Below, piece after piece: positions 1-5,573 of a DNA stretch of 5,573 nt (the stretch's first letter is position 1; each line of letters begins with the position of its first letter). The notes beneath the pieces are model-generated. The model was not told the origin of the DNA, searched no databases, and saw nothing but the letters and a program-made list of their open reading frames with translations. A program made the translations under genes and the position numbers. Origin of the DNA: Oscillospiraceae bacterium (GTDB taxonomy: Bacteria; Bacillota_A; Clostridia; Oscillospirales; Ruminococcaceae); NCBI GenBank assembly GCA_900766795.1, contig CAAFWX010000318.1, positions 1 to 5,573 on the forward strand, given 5' to 3'.

Positions 1-1096
1 TGCACTTGCTGAGCTTGGAGGAGCAGGTGTTTCCGCAGTGGAAGCCCATGAATGTATCAGTGTGCTTGTAGTCGAATTTGCCCTTGATGGACTCGTTGTA
101 CATATCAGCGGGCACGGAGTTGTTGATGTCGAGCAGGGTAACAGCGTCCTGTGTTACGCAGGTGCCGATGAACTCGGAGAGCGCGCCGTAGATATCAACC
201 TCGCAGGAAACGGGAATGCCGCGGCCTGTCAGACGGGAATTTACATAGCAGGGAACAAAGCCGAACTGGGTCTGGAATGCGGGCCAGCACTTGCCTGCGA
301 TGGCAACGTACTTTCTGTAACCTCTGTGCTGCTCAACCCAGTCGAGGAGGGTCAGCTCGTACTGTGCGAGCTTGGGGAGAATGTCGGGCATCTTGTTGCC
401 GTCGCCCAGTTCCTTTGCCATGTCAGCGGCAACCTCGGGGATTCTGGGGTCGTTTGCGTGCTTGTTGAATGCCTCGAACAGGTCAAGCTCGGAGTTCTCC
501 TCAATCTCAACGCCGAGGTTGTACAGCTGCTTGATGGGCGCGTTGCACGCGAGGAAGTTAAGCGGACGGGGACCGAAAGAGATAATCTTCAGGTCGTGCA
601 GACCAACGATGGTTCTTGCAACGGGCAGGAACTCGTTAATCATGTCGGCAACCTCTTCCGCAGTGCCAACGGGGTACTCGGGTATGTAGGCGTTGATGTT
701 GCGCAGCTTCAGGTTGTAGGAAGCGTTCAGCATACCGCAGTAAGCGTCGCCTCTGCCCTGAATGAGAGAGGTGTTGGAGTCCTCCTCGGCAGCGGCAGCA
801 AACATTACGGGGCCGTCGAAGTGCTTAGCAAGCAGAGTTTCCGCAATCTCGGGACCGAAGTTTCCGAGGTATACGCAAAGCGCATTGCAGCCTGCTTTCT
901 TGACGTCCTCAAGAGCCTGCACCATGTGAATTTCGCTCTCAACAATGCAGATGGGACATTCGTAGATGTCAGCAGCGCCGTACTTAGCGGTGTAAGCGGC
1001 GATGAGCGCCTTTCTTCTGTTTACGGAAAGGCTCTCGGGGAAGCAGTCACGGGATACGGCAACAACGCCGACCTTGATTTCGGGAATGTTGTTCAT
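1..1096 (-). CDS. L-fucose/L-arabinose isomerase family protein (C-terminus cut off by window edge)
   Basis: The first 365 residues are visible, starting MNNIPEIKVGVVAVSRDCFP. The family is usually near 490 residues, so roughly 125 are missing. I recognise it as a cytoplasmic COG2407-type sugar isomerase (aldose to ketose, Mn2+-dependent) from stretches such as VYLGNFGPE (75-83), IISFGPRP (171-178), CWPAFQTQFGFVPCYVNSRL (270-289) and GFHCGNT (351-357). E299 (in SCEVD) and D323 (in LLDINN) are 24 residues apart, the same spacing as metal ligands E337 and D361 of E. coli FucI. The third ligand, a C-terminal His, would lie outside the window. The start is set by AAAGGA at 1111-1106, nine bases before ATG. 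The gene has its own promoter, and a terminator separates it from the upstream binding-protein gene. The substrate cannot be fixed: L-fucose, D-arabinose and L-arabinose are candidates, with L-fucose my first guess. No kinase or aldolase is next to it in view. Confidence 0.9.
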   Translation of the reverse strand, partial: MNNIPEIKVGVVAVSRDCFPESLSVNRRKALIAAYTAKYGAADIYECPICIVESEIHMVQALEDVKKAGCNALCVYLGNFGPEIAETLLAKHFDGPVMFAAAAEEDSNTSLIQGRGDAYCGMLNASYNLKLRNINAYIPEYPVGTAEEVADMINEFLPVARTIVGLHDLKIISFGPRPLNFLACNAPIKQLYNLGVEIEENSELDLFEAFNKHANDPRIPEVAADMAKELGDGNKMPDILPKLAQYELTLLDWVEQHRGYRKYVAIAGKCWPAFQTQFGFVPCYVNSRLTGRGIPVSCEVDIYGALSEFIGTCVTQDAVTLLDINNSVPADMYNESIKGKFDYKHTDTFMGFHCGNTCSSKLSKC

Positions 1097-1132
1097 AGGT
1101 TCTTTTCCTTTCAAATTAAAATCCGATGTAAC

Positions 1133-1145
1133 CGGGCAATGCCCG
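1133..1145. repeat. Short GC-rich palindrome in the isomerase leader
   Basis: CGGGC-AAT-GCCCG is a perfect 5-bp inverted repeat with a 3-base centre. It becomes 7 pairs with one mismatch if the flanking AA/TT is included. It sits a few bases after the predicted transcription start, so it could be an operator or a 5' stem that stabilises the mRNA. It stands out in an otherwise AT-rich gap. It is too short for a firm call. Confidence 0.3.
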
Positions 1146-1187
1146 CTTGATATAAGAATATCACAATTTACGCGATTTTTCAAGCGG
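1143..1187. promoter_or_regulatory. Inverted repeat bracketing the isomerase promoter (candidate operator)
   Basis: CCGCTTGA at 1143-1150 is the exact reverse complement of TCAAGCGG at 1180-1187. One arm covers part of the -35 box and the other covers the expected transcription start, so a protein bound to both would enclose the promoter. Arm centres are 37 bases apart, about 3.5 helical turns. A second palindrome, TGATAT-AAGA-ATATCA (1148-1163), overlaps the -10 box, and a third pair TTACGC/GCGTAA (1168-1173/1195-1200) flanks the -35 box. The regulator is unknown; the AraC-type protein of this locus or a LacI-type protein are possibilities. Confidence 0.4.
1155..1183 (-). promoter_or_regulatory. 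Promoter of the isomerase gene
   Basis: On the minus strand a -35 box TTGAAA (1183-1178) and a -10 box TATTCT (1160-1155) are separated by exactly 17 bases. Transcription should begin near 1148, giving a leader of about 52 bases. Because a terminator lies upstream at 1272-1245, the gene needs its own promoter, which supports the call. Several inverted repeats overlap it (listed separately), which suggests regulation. Confidence 0.65.
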
Positions 1188-1244
1188 TTTTTTAGCGTAA
1201 TCTACTCAAAAAATTGTACTTTTTCACCAAAGGGATTTCCCTGC

Positions 1245-1272
1245 AAAAATCTCCCCCGAACGCTCGGGGGAG
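1245..1272 (-). terminator. Rho-independent terminator after the solute-binding protein gene
   Basis: CTCCCCCGA (1251-1259) pairs perfectly with TCGGGGGAG (1264-1272) around a 4-base loop. On the minus strand the 9-bp GC-rich stem is followed by A and then five T (1250-1245). It begins 26 bases after the stop codon of the binding-protein gene. It should end that transcript and separate it from the isomerase gene. Confidence 0.88.
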
Positions 1273-1298
1273 AAGAAACAGCAAATCAGATACAGATA

Positions 1299-2807
1299 TC
1301 AATATCTGAACTCGTCAACGGTAGCCTCGATGATGGGAGAGAACTCTCCTGCCTTCTGCGACCAGCTCTCGCCGTCGAATGCAACGGATACGAGAACCTC
1401 TGCGTACTGGCTCCAGAAGTCGGAGTTGAAGCCGAATGCGTCCTCGGTTACAAACGCGAACTTGGTGGGGTCGCACATCTCGCGCCACATATCGTACTCG
1501 GTTTCGCCCCAAGTAATCTGCCACTTCTGGCTGCCCTCGTACTTACCGGAGGTGTAGTAGATGGGAGTGGGGTTTACATGATCCTCGCGAACCTGTGCGA
1601 TGATTCCCTCGTCGGTGTCGTACACGCGGAAGCAGTTAATCATGTCAACTGCGCCCTTGATGTTCTTTGCGCCCTTGGGGATAAGGAATCCGTAGGTGTC
1701 GTATGCCTGATAGTACTTGTCAGCGTCAGGGTCTCTCGGGAACGGAACAAACGCGAACTCGGAAACCTCGCCGAAGATATCGGAGTCAACACCCTGAGGG
1801 TTCTGGAGCTGCTCGGTTGCAGCTATGTAAGTCCACTCAGGCTCCATGCCGAGGAACAGAAGCTTGTCGCAGTTGGTAGCGAAGGTCTGGGGAGGAACCC
1901 AGTCGCCGAGCTGCTTTGCGTACATAACGCCATCTCTGTAAAGCTCCTCGTAGAACGCCATTGCCTTGGTGACGTTGGGGTCGTTTATGTTGTTGAGGAT
2001 GGTGCCGTTTGCCTGTGTGTCAATGAGGGTGGTGCCTGTGGTTGCGATAAGAGAAGTGAGGATGGTATCCGTAGCATAGAAGCCCATGTTATCGGAATCC
2101 TTGTCGCAGAACTCCTGCATCATCTTTCTCCATGCGTCCCATGTCCACTGACCTGCCTTGTACAGCTCGTAGGGGTCGTCAAGGTTATTCTCCTCGATGG
2201 TCTTCTTGGAGTAGTTCAGCGCGAAAGAAGTGGTGATTCTGTGGGGGTAGTAGAAATGCTTGCCCTTGTAGGAATAGCTTTCGATGACGTCAGCCATACC
2301 GCTCCAGAGAGGAGTGGTGTAGTCAATCTTGTCGTCGAGCGCCTCGAACAGATTCTTCGATACGTTTCCGGGGTAAAGCATAGCGTCCTTGGTTACGATA
2401 TCGGGGGAATCGTCCGCAGCAATCAGAGAGCCGAGCTTGTCGTAGTAAGCGTCGCCGCTGGGAGAGCTGATGTACTCGAGAGAGCCGCCGTACAGCTCGC
2501 TTGTGAAGATAAGGCACTGCTCCTTGCCCTTCTGGTCGCTGGAAATGTCATAGAAGCCGAGGTATCTTACGTTGCCTGCGTTTCCGTCGGGAGTGTAGGA
2601 CTCGGTGTTGATGTCCTTGATTTCCTTGTCGGTTGCCGCATTCTCGTCAGGGTCTGTGGTGGTAGACGCCTGAGTTGTGGTATTGTTGGCAACAGGGCCG
2701 TTTACACCGCTGTCGGTGCTTACTGCGCCCTCCTCCTCGCACGCCGTCAGCCCTGCTGTTAAAGCAAGAGTCAGCGCGCACGCAATAATCCTGTTGAACT
2801 TTTTCAT
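1299..2807 (-). CDS. ABC transporter extracellular solute-binding lipoprotein (sugar type)
   Basis: This 502-residue protein captures a solute outside the membrane and delivers it to an ABC permease. Residues 1-23 are a lipoprotein signal: basic start MKKFNR, hydrophobic core, lipobox LTAC with C23 as the lipid anchor. A Thr/Asn/Asp/Glu-rich linker (about 24-75) tethers the binding domain. The fold resembles family 1 carbohydrate-binding proteins: SPDIVTKDAM (134-143), GKHFYYPHRITTSFALNYS (182-200, hinge-like strand), GQWTWDAWRKMMQEF (219-233) and YDTYGFLIPKGAKN (369-382). Aromatic residues are frequent (W168, W221, W223, W325, W429, W441), as expected for sugar stacking. The start has a strong ribosome site, AAGGAGGA at 2825-2818, ten bases before ATG. 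The gene stands alone between its promoter and its terminator, with no permease or ATPase in the window. The ligand is unknown; a mono- or oligosaccharide fits the neighbouring isomerase and AraC-type regulator. Confidence 0.92.
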   Translation of the reverse strand: MKKFNRIIACALTLALTAGLTACEEEGAVSTDSGVNGPVANNTTTQASTTTDPDENAATDKEIKDINTESYTPDGNAGNVRYLGFYDISSDQKGKEQCLIFTSELYGGSLEYISSPSGDAYYDKLGSLIAADDSPDIVTKDAMLYPGNVSKNLFEALDDKIDYTTPLWSGMADVIESYSYKGKHFYYPHRITTSFALNYSKKTIEENNLDDPYELYKAGQWTWDAWRKMMQEFCDKDSDNMGFYATDTILTSLIATTGTTLIDTQANGTILNNINDPNVTKAMAFYEELYRDGVMYAKQLGDWVPPQTFATNCDKLLFLGMEPEWTYIAATEQLQNPQGVDSDIFGEVSEFAFVPFPRDPDADKYYQAYDTYGFLIPKGAKNIKGAVDMINCFRVYDTDEGIIAQVREDHVNPTPIYYTSGKYEGSQKWQITWGETEYDMWREMCDPTKFAFVTEDAFGFNSDFWSQYAEVLVSVAFDGESWSQKAGEFSPIIEATVDEFRY

Positions 2808-2846
2808 TATTTGTGGGTCCTCCTTGATAAAAGGTCAAATACTGTT

Positions 2847-2869
2847 ACCGACAGGGTATACTCATCGGT
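2847..2869. repeat. Inverted repeat at the 5' end of the binding-protein transcript
   Basis: ACCGA (2847-2851) and TCGGT (2865-2869) form a 5-bp inverted repeat with a 13-base centre, and one further pair lies beyond a single mismatch. It begins about five bases after the predicted transcription start (near 2874). It may be an operator half-site pair or a weak 5' hairpin. On the minus strand GTATAACC and GTATACCC also recur 13 bases apart here, a direct-repeat spacing that an AraC-type protein could use. Both signals are weak. Confidence 0.25.
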
Positions 2870-2880
2870 TATACAATTCT

Positions 2881-2909
2881 ATTATATTCTCTCATATAGA
2901 CAAAAACAA
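2881..2909 (-). promoter_or_regulatory. Promoter of the solute-binding protein gene
   Basis: On the minus strand -35 TTGTTT (2909-2904) and a perfect -10 TATAAT (2886-2881) are spaced by 17 bases. Transcription should start near 2874, giving a leader of about 67 bases. The -35 box matches the consensus at only 4 of 6 positions, which fits a promoter helped by an activator. It directly abuts the -35 box of the divergent regulator promoter. Confidence 0.72.
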
Positions 2910-2938
2910 TTGACAATTTTCCCTTTTTATATTATAAT
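2910..2938 (+). promoter_or_regulatory. Consensus promoter of the AraC-type regulator gene
   Basis: TTGACA (2910-2915) and TATAAT (2933-2938) match the vegetative sigma consensus at all 12 positions with the ideal 17-base spacer. Transcription should start near 2945, leaving a leader of about 130 bases. The direct repeat ACAATT (2906-2911, 2913-2918) overlaps both divergent -35 boxes and could be part of a regulator site. Confidence 0.82.
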
Positions 2939-2962
2939 ATTCCCAACAGGTGTATTATCGAG

Positions 2963-3035
2963 GTGATTTAGGCATACTACAGGATTGTTTACTTTATTTG
3001 TCTTGTCCTGTTTAAGTAATCGTTTACTAAATCAC
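2963..3035 (+). repeat. Long-range inverted repeat in the regulator leader
   Basis: GTGATTTAG (2963-2971) and CTAAATCAC (3027-3035) are perfect 9-base reverse complements enclosing 55 bases. Inside, ACAGGA (2979-2984) can pair with TCCTGT (3006-3011). AGTAA/TTACT (3015-3019/3024-3028) forms an alternative stem that overlaps the distal 9-base arm, so the two structures exclude each other. This could be a regulatory leader fold or protein-binding sites. I recognise no known riboswitch. Confidence 0.35.
3015..3028. promoter_or_regulatory. LacI/CcpA-type operator-like palindrome
   Basis: AGTAATCGTTTACT is a near-palindrome centred on CG, the typical form of LacI-family operators. It matches the catabolite-control (cre) pattern TGnAAnCGnTnnCA at 8 of 10 fixed positions, with the two misses at the symmetrical ends. 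It lies in the transcribed leader of the regulator gene, where a bound repressor would act as a roadblock. The same core AAnCGnTT occurs at 1182-1189 over the isomerase -35 region. No LacI-type gene is in the window. Confidence 0.35.
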
Positions 3036-3060
3036 GTTAAAAAATCTCAAACGCAAACGG

Positions 3061-3067
3061 AAAGGAG
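3061..3067 (+). promoter_or_regulatory. Ribosome binding site that fixes the regulator start
   Basis: AAAGGAG lies seven bases before the ATG at 3075. It favours that start over an in-frame TTG at 2985, which has no suitably spaced site and would add 30 residues of atypical sequence. Confidence 0.85.
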
Positions 3068-3074
3068 CGCTCAA

Positions 3075-4031
3075 ATGGATAAATCCACCGAAATGCCGCT
3101 GAAATCGGATATGCAGGAGCTTGTGCGCCACGGAAGCGAGGAGTTCCCGATACAATATTATGTAAACAGCTTTGTTCCCGGCGACAACAGCAGCGTGCCG
3201 CTTCACTGGCACCCGCGACCGGAGTTCTTCACCGTCAGGAACGGCAGGGTAAAAGCCCGCGTGGGCAGCACGGAAATCACCCTCGAAAGCGGAGAGGGAC
3301 TTTTCCTCAACGCAAACTCACTGCACTCCTACGCGTGCGGCGGGGACGAGCTATGCCTGTGCCCCGACATCGTTTTCTCCGAGGAGCTTATCGCGCCGCT
3401 CAACAGCGCCATAAACCGCCTCTACATCGCGCCCGTTATCCTCAACGAGAAGCTGCCCTTTATCCCGCTCAGAAACAAGGTGAACTGGCAGGCGGAGGTG
3501 CTTTACCGCCTGGACGAGGTGTTTTCGCTCTTAAGCCGCTACGGAAAGACGGGCGTTTACGGCGAGCCTGCCGCGATTCAGTTCCGCCATTCGGGCATGG
3601 AGAGCGCCTGCTTCGAGATGGAGGTTCAGCGCGCGATGAACGGCATCTGGCAGCTTATTTTCACCCATATGGAGGAATGCGAGATTCCTCTGATTGTCAA
3701 AAACGAGCACGCGCTCCAGATTCGTATGCAGAAAATGCTCAGCTTCATCAACAGCAATTATAATAAGGAGATTTCGCTCAACGACATCGCCCAGTCCGCC
3801 AGCATAAGCAAAAGCGAAGCGTCGCGCTGCTTCCAGAGCTACCTCGGAACCTCGCCCGTAAACTACCTGCTGAACTACCGCATTCAAAAGGCAATGCAGC
3901 TTCTGCGCACAAGCGAGATGACTGTCGAAGCAATAAGCCTTGAGTGCTGCTTCGGAAGCTCCGCGTATTTCTGCAAGCTGTTCCGCTCCCGCACGGGAAT
4001 GACCCCGAAGCAGTACCGAAACTCCAAATAA
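3075..4031 (+). CDS. AraC-family transcriptional regulator with N-terminal cupin domain
   Basis: This 318-residue cytoplasmic DNA-binding regulator has a sensor domain followed by an AraC-type reader domain. The N-terminal half is a cupin: H44-x-H46-x3-E50-x6-G57 matches cupin motif 1 exactly, and a second motif ends at H84 (NANSLH), so a metal or sugar pocket is plausible. The C-terminal 100 residues hold two helix-turn-helix units, about 232-258 (ISLNDIAQSASISKSEASRC) and 282-309 (MTVEAISLECCFGSSAYFCK and following), ending in the family signature GMTPKQYR (308-315). Length is normal for the class. The gene is divergent from the solute-binding protein gene with abutting promoters, so that gene is the likeliest target; autoregulation and control of the isomerase are also possible. 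No terminator is visible after the stop, so some transcripts may continue into the CotH-like gene. The effector is unknown; a sugar is inferred from context. Confidence 0.95.
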   Translation: MDKSTEMPLKSDMQELVRHGSEEFPIQYYVNSFVPGDNSSVPLHWHPRPEFFTVRNGRVKARVGSTEITLESGEGLFLNANSLHSYACGGDELCLCPDIVFSEELIAPLNSAINRLYIAPVILNEKLPFIPLRNKVNWQAEVLYRLDEVFSLLSRYGKTGVYGEPAAIQFRHSGMESACFEMEVQRAMNGIWQLIFTHMEECEIPLIVKNEHALQIRMQKMLSFINSNYNKEISLNDIAQSASISKSEASRCFQSYLGTSPVNYLLNYRIQKAMQLLRTSEMTVEAISLECCFGSSAYFCKLFRSRTGMTPKQYRNSK

Positions 4032-4072
4032 TCTCTCAAAACAGGCAATCATACTTCATTATAAAAACTGTA

Positions 4073-4101
4073 TTGACAACAAACCAAAAAAAGGTTATAA
4101 T
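4073..4101 (+). promoter_or_regulatory. Consensus promoter of the CotH-like gene
   Basis: TTGACA (4073-4078) and TATAAT (4096-4101) are a perfect 12 of 12 match with a 17-base spacer. Transcription should begin near 4108, about 36 bases before the start codon. The gene can therefore be expressed without the regulator gene upstream. The motif is of the vegetative sigma type, not a sporulation sigma type. Confidence 0.8.
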
Positions 4102-4143
4102 ACTATTAAACAATTTCTGTAAATTCACAGGAGGTCACAGAGT

Positions 4144-5556
4144 ATGCGGCGAATAATGTGCATGGTTCTTTCTATTCTTATAGCAGCTTCGATTTGCGGA
4201 TGTACCGACAGTAACAGCGGCTCCGTCAGCGACAGCAGCATTGAGAGCACTTCCTCGGTGAACGAAAAAACTCCTGTAAAGCCGCTGGAGGAAACGTATT
4301 ACTCCCCGAACTATGTCCCCGACCCCTCGTCGTGGGGCGGCGCGGCTGCGGAAATTCTCGGAAGCGTCGGCGACGAAACCGACGCGCTGATTCCCTCGGT
4401 TTTCATCAATTGCAGCGGCGATATTGACCGCGAGGAATACATTGACTGCGTGATTCAGATTGACGGCTCCATGACAGAGGAATACAGCGGGGTGCAGACC
4501 TATACGGCGACTATCCGCGGCAGAGGTCACTCCACATGGGAGTGGCCGAAGAAGCCCTATAAAATCAAGCTTTCGGAGAAAAACTCTATTCTCAAGATGA
4601 ACCCCTCCAAGAACTGGGTGCTTATCGCAAACTACGCGGACGAATCGCTGCTGCGAAACACCACCGCGTTTGCGATGTCGGAGTATCTCGGCTCGTTTGA
4701 CTTTACGCCAAAGGCTGTGCCCGTAAACGTTTATCTCAACGGGGTGTATCAGGGTATTTACACAATCGGCGAGCAGATTGAGTCAAAGGCTTCGAGACTT
4801 GACCTCGACTATCGCGAGGATTCCCCCAACACGGGCTATCTGCTGGAAGTCGGCGGCGCCGACCCCCAAACCGACCAGAAGGGGCTGCAATACTTCGACC
4901 TGCCCAGCGGCTGCGCACAAAACATTCTGATTTGCGCGCCCGATGGCGAAAAGCTTACACAGGCGAACTACGACTACATTTATAAATACATGTGCCTTAC
5001 GGACGAGGCGATAACCTCGCTTGACGGCTACGAAACATATATTGATGTGAACAGCTTCATCGACTGGTTCATAATCCACGAGCTGTCCTACAACCTCGAT
5101 TCCTGCTTCCACAGAAGCTGCTTCCTGTACAAGGACCGCGGCGGCAAGCTTAAGATGGGACCCGTGTGGGATTTCGACCTCGCTTTCGGCAACCTCTATT
5201 ACGACAACCCCAACTACAACGACTGGGCAACCGCCGGAAGCTCAAACAGCAACTCCTATATCGGCGTGAACTGGTTCAACTACCTGATGAACGACCCATC
5301 ATTCAGAGAAAAGGCGCGTGCCCGCTGGGACAGCGTAAAGGACGGGCTGATTGAAGCTGCGATGGATTCCATTGACGCAAATCGCGAGAAGCTTCTGCCC
5401 TCGGTTGACGACAATTTCGCCGTGTGGGACACCCTCGGAATACCTAACGGCTATCAGCCGCAGGACATGGCGAAGTGGTCAACCTACAACGAGCAAGTGG
5501 CTTATCTGCGGCGTTTCATCACAAACCGTGCCGCGTGGATAGACGAGAATTTGTGA
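4144..5556 (+). CDS. CotH kinase family lipoprotein
   Basis: This 470-residue protein is probably anchored outside the cell. Residues 1-20 form a lipoprotein signal (MRRIMCMVLSILIAASICGC, lipobox ICGC, C20 lipidated), followed by a Ser-rich linker to about residue 50. The rest matches the CotH family: RGRGHSTWEWPKKPYKIKL (125-143) with its basic KKPYKIKL segment, LLRN (169-172), YQGIYTIGEQIE (202-213), FIDWFIIHELSYNLDS (305-320) and GPVWDFDLAFGN (339-350). N317/D319 and the acidic pair D343/D345 are candidate catalytic and metal-binding residues by analogy with CotH. Known members are atypical protein kinases of the Bacillus spore coat; other CotH modules occur in surface and cellulosome proteins. 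No dockerin or sugar-binding module is present. The start has AGGAGG (4129-4134) nine bases upstream. Seven Cys follow the anchor Cys, many for an exported protein. Kinase activity and target are unproven. Confidence 0.9.
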   Translation: MRRIMCMVLSILIAASICGCTDSNSGSVSDSSIESTSSVNEKTPVKPLEETYYSPNYVPDPSSWGGAAAEILGSVGDETDALIPSVFINCSGDIDREEYIDCVIQIDGSMTEEYSGVQTYTATIRGRGHSTWEWPKKPYKIKLSEKNSILKMNPSKNWVLIANYADESLLRNTTAFAMSEYLGSFDFTPKAVPVNVYLNGVYQGIYTIGEQIESKASRLDLDYREDSPNTGYLLEVGGADPQTDQKGLQYFDLPSGCAQNILICAPDGEKLTQANYDYIYKYMCLTDEAITSLDGYETYIDVNSFIDWFIIHELSYNLDSCFHRSCFLYKDRGGKLKMGPVWDFDLAFGNLYYDNPNYNDWATAGSSNSNSYIGVNWFNYLMNDPSFREKARARWDSVKDGLIEAAMDSIDANREKLLPSVDDNFAVWDTLGIPNGYQPQDMAKWSTYNEQVAYLRRFITNRAAWIDENL

Positions 5557-5573
5557 TATTTCGATAAAAGCAA

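Noticed and set aside
38..1150. Long plus-strand open frame of 370 codons opposite the isomerase gene
   Set aside because: It mirrors the minus-strand isomerase, which has clear family motifs, a ribosome site and a promoter. The antisense translation has no recognisable domain, and its openness follows from codon bias of the real gene.
1002..2762. 586-codon plus-strand open frame across the isomerase start, the terminator and the binding-protein gene
   Set aside because: It runs through a promoter and an intrinsic terminator and is antisense to a convincing lipoprotein gene. The Val/Leu/Gly-rich translation is typical of a shadow frame.
2950..3015. Possible 21-residue leader peptide starting at GTG in the regulator leader
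   Set aside because: There is no ribosome site. It starts only about five bases after the predicted transcription start, and the peptide has no run of regulatory codons.
2985..3074. Upstream TTG start giving a 348-residue regulator
   Set aside because: AGG is only one base from the TTG, so there is no usable ribosome site. ATG 3075 has AAAGGAG at seven bases, and the added residues do not resemble an AraC-family N-terminus.
3531..4052. Minus-strand open frame of 173 codons opposite the regulator gene
   Set aside because: It is antisense to the AraC reader domain, has no ribosome site and shows no domain; it is a shadow frame.
4032..4072. Possible terminator after the regulator gene
   Set aside because: No GC-rich hairpin followed by a T run can be formed in this stretch, so read-through into the next gene is left open.
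4116..4140. Small hairpin CTGT/ACAG and repeated TCACAG around the ribosome site of the CotH-like gene
   Set aside because: A four-pair stem and a six-base repeat are too weak to claim translational control.

Overview
The window carries four protein genes in two divergent pairs. It suggests a gut or rumen Gram-positive anaerobe of the Clostridia, most like Ruminococcus/Oscillospiraceae. This is inferred from strong AGGAGG-type ribosome sites, vegetative TTGACA/TATAAT promoters, AT-rich intergenic DNA next to GC-richer genes, lipoprotein signals with long Ser/Thr/acidic linkers, and an isomerase of the type common in these bacteria. No marker gene proves the genus.

Minus strand, right to left: 2807-1299 encodes a lipoprotein sugar-type ABC solute-binding protein with its own promoter and an intrinsic terminator at 1272-1245. 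Then 1096-1 encodes the N-terminal three quarters or so of an L-fucose/L-arabinose isomerase family protein. It has a separate promoter surrounded by inverted repeats, and its C-terminus runs off the left edge of the window.

Plus strand: 3075-4031 encodes an AraC-type regulator with a cupin sensor domain, expressed from a perfect consensus promoter and a leader of about 130 nt. 4144-5556 encodes a CotH-kinase-family lipoprotein, again with its own perfect consensus promoter.

The regulator and the binding-protein gene are divergent, and their -35 boxes abut. The simplest reading is a sugar-sensing and uptake locus: the regulator senses a sugar or derivative and controls the binding protein, and the isomerase acts on a deoxysugar or pentose once inside the cell. 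No permease, ATPase, sugar kinase or aldolase is present, so the pathway is incomplete here and the binding protein looks like an orphan. The CotH-like protein may be an independent surface function. I see no CRISPR array, insertion sequence, tRNA or rRNA, and nothing that clearly amounts to a new system. The most notable items are the promoter architecture, the possible LacI-type operators and the exported CotH-like protein. All gene-free gaps are under 300 bases: 1097-1298, 2808-3074 and 4032-4143.
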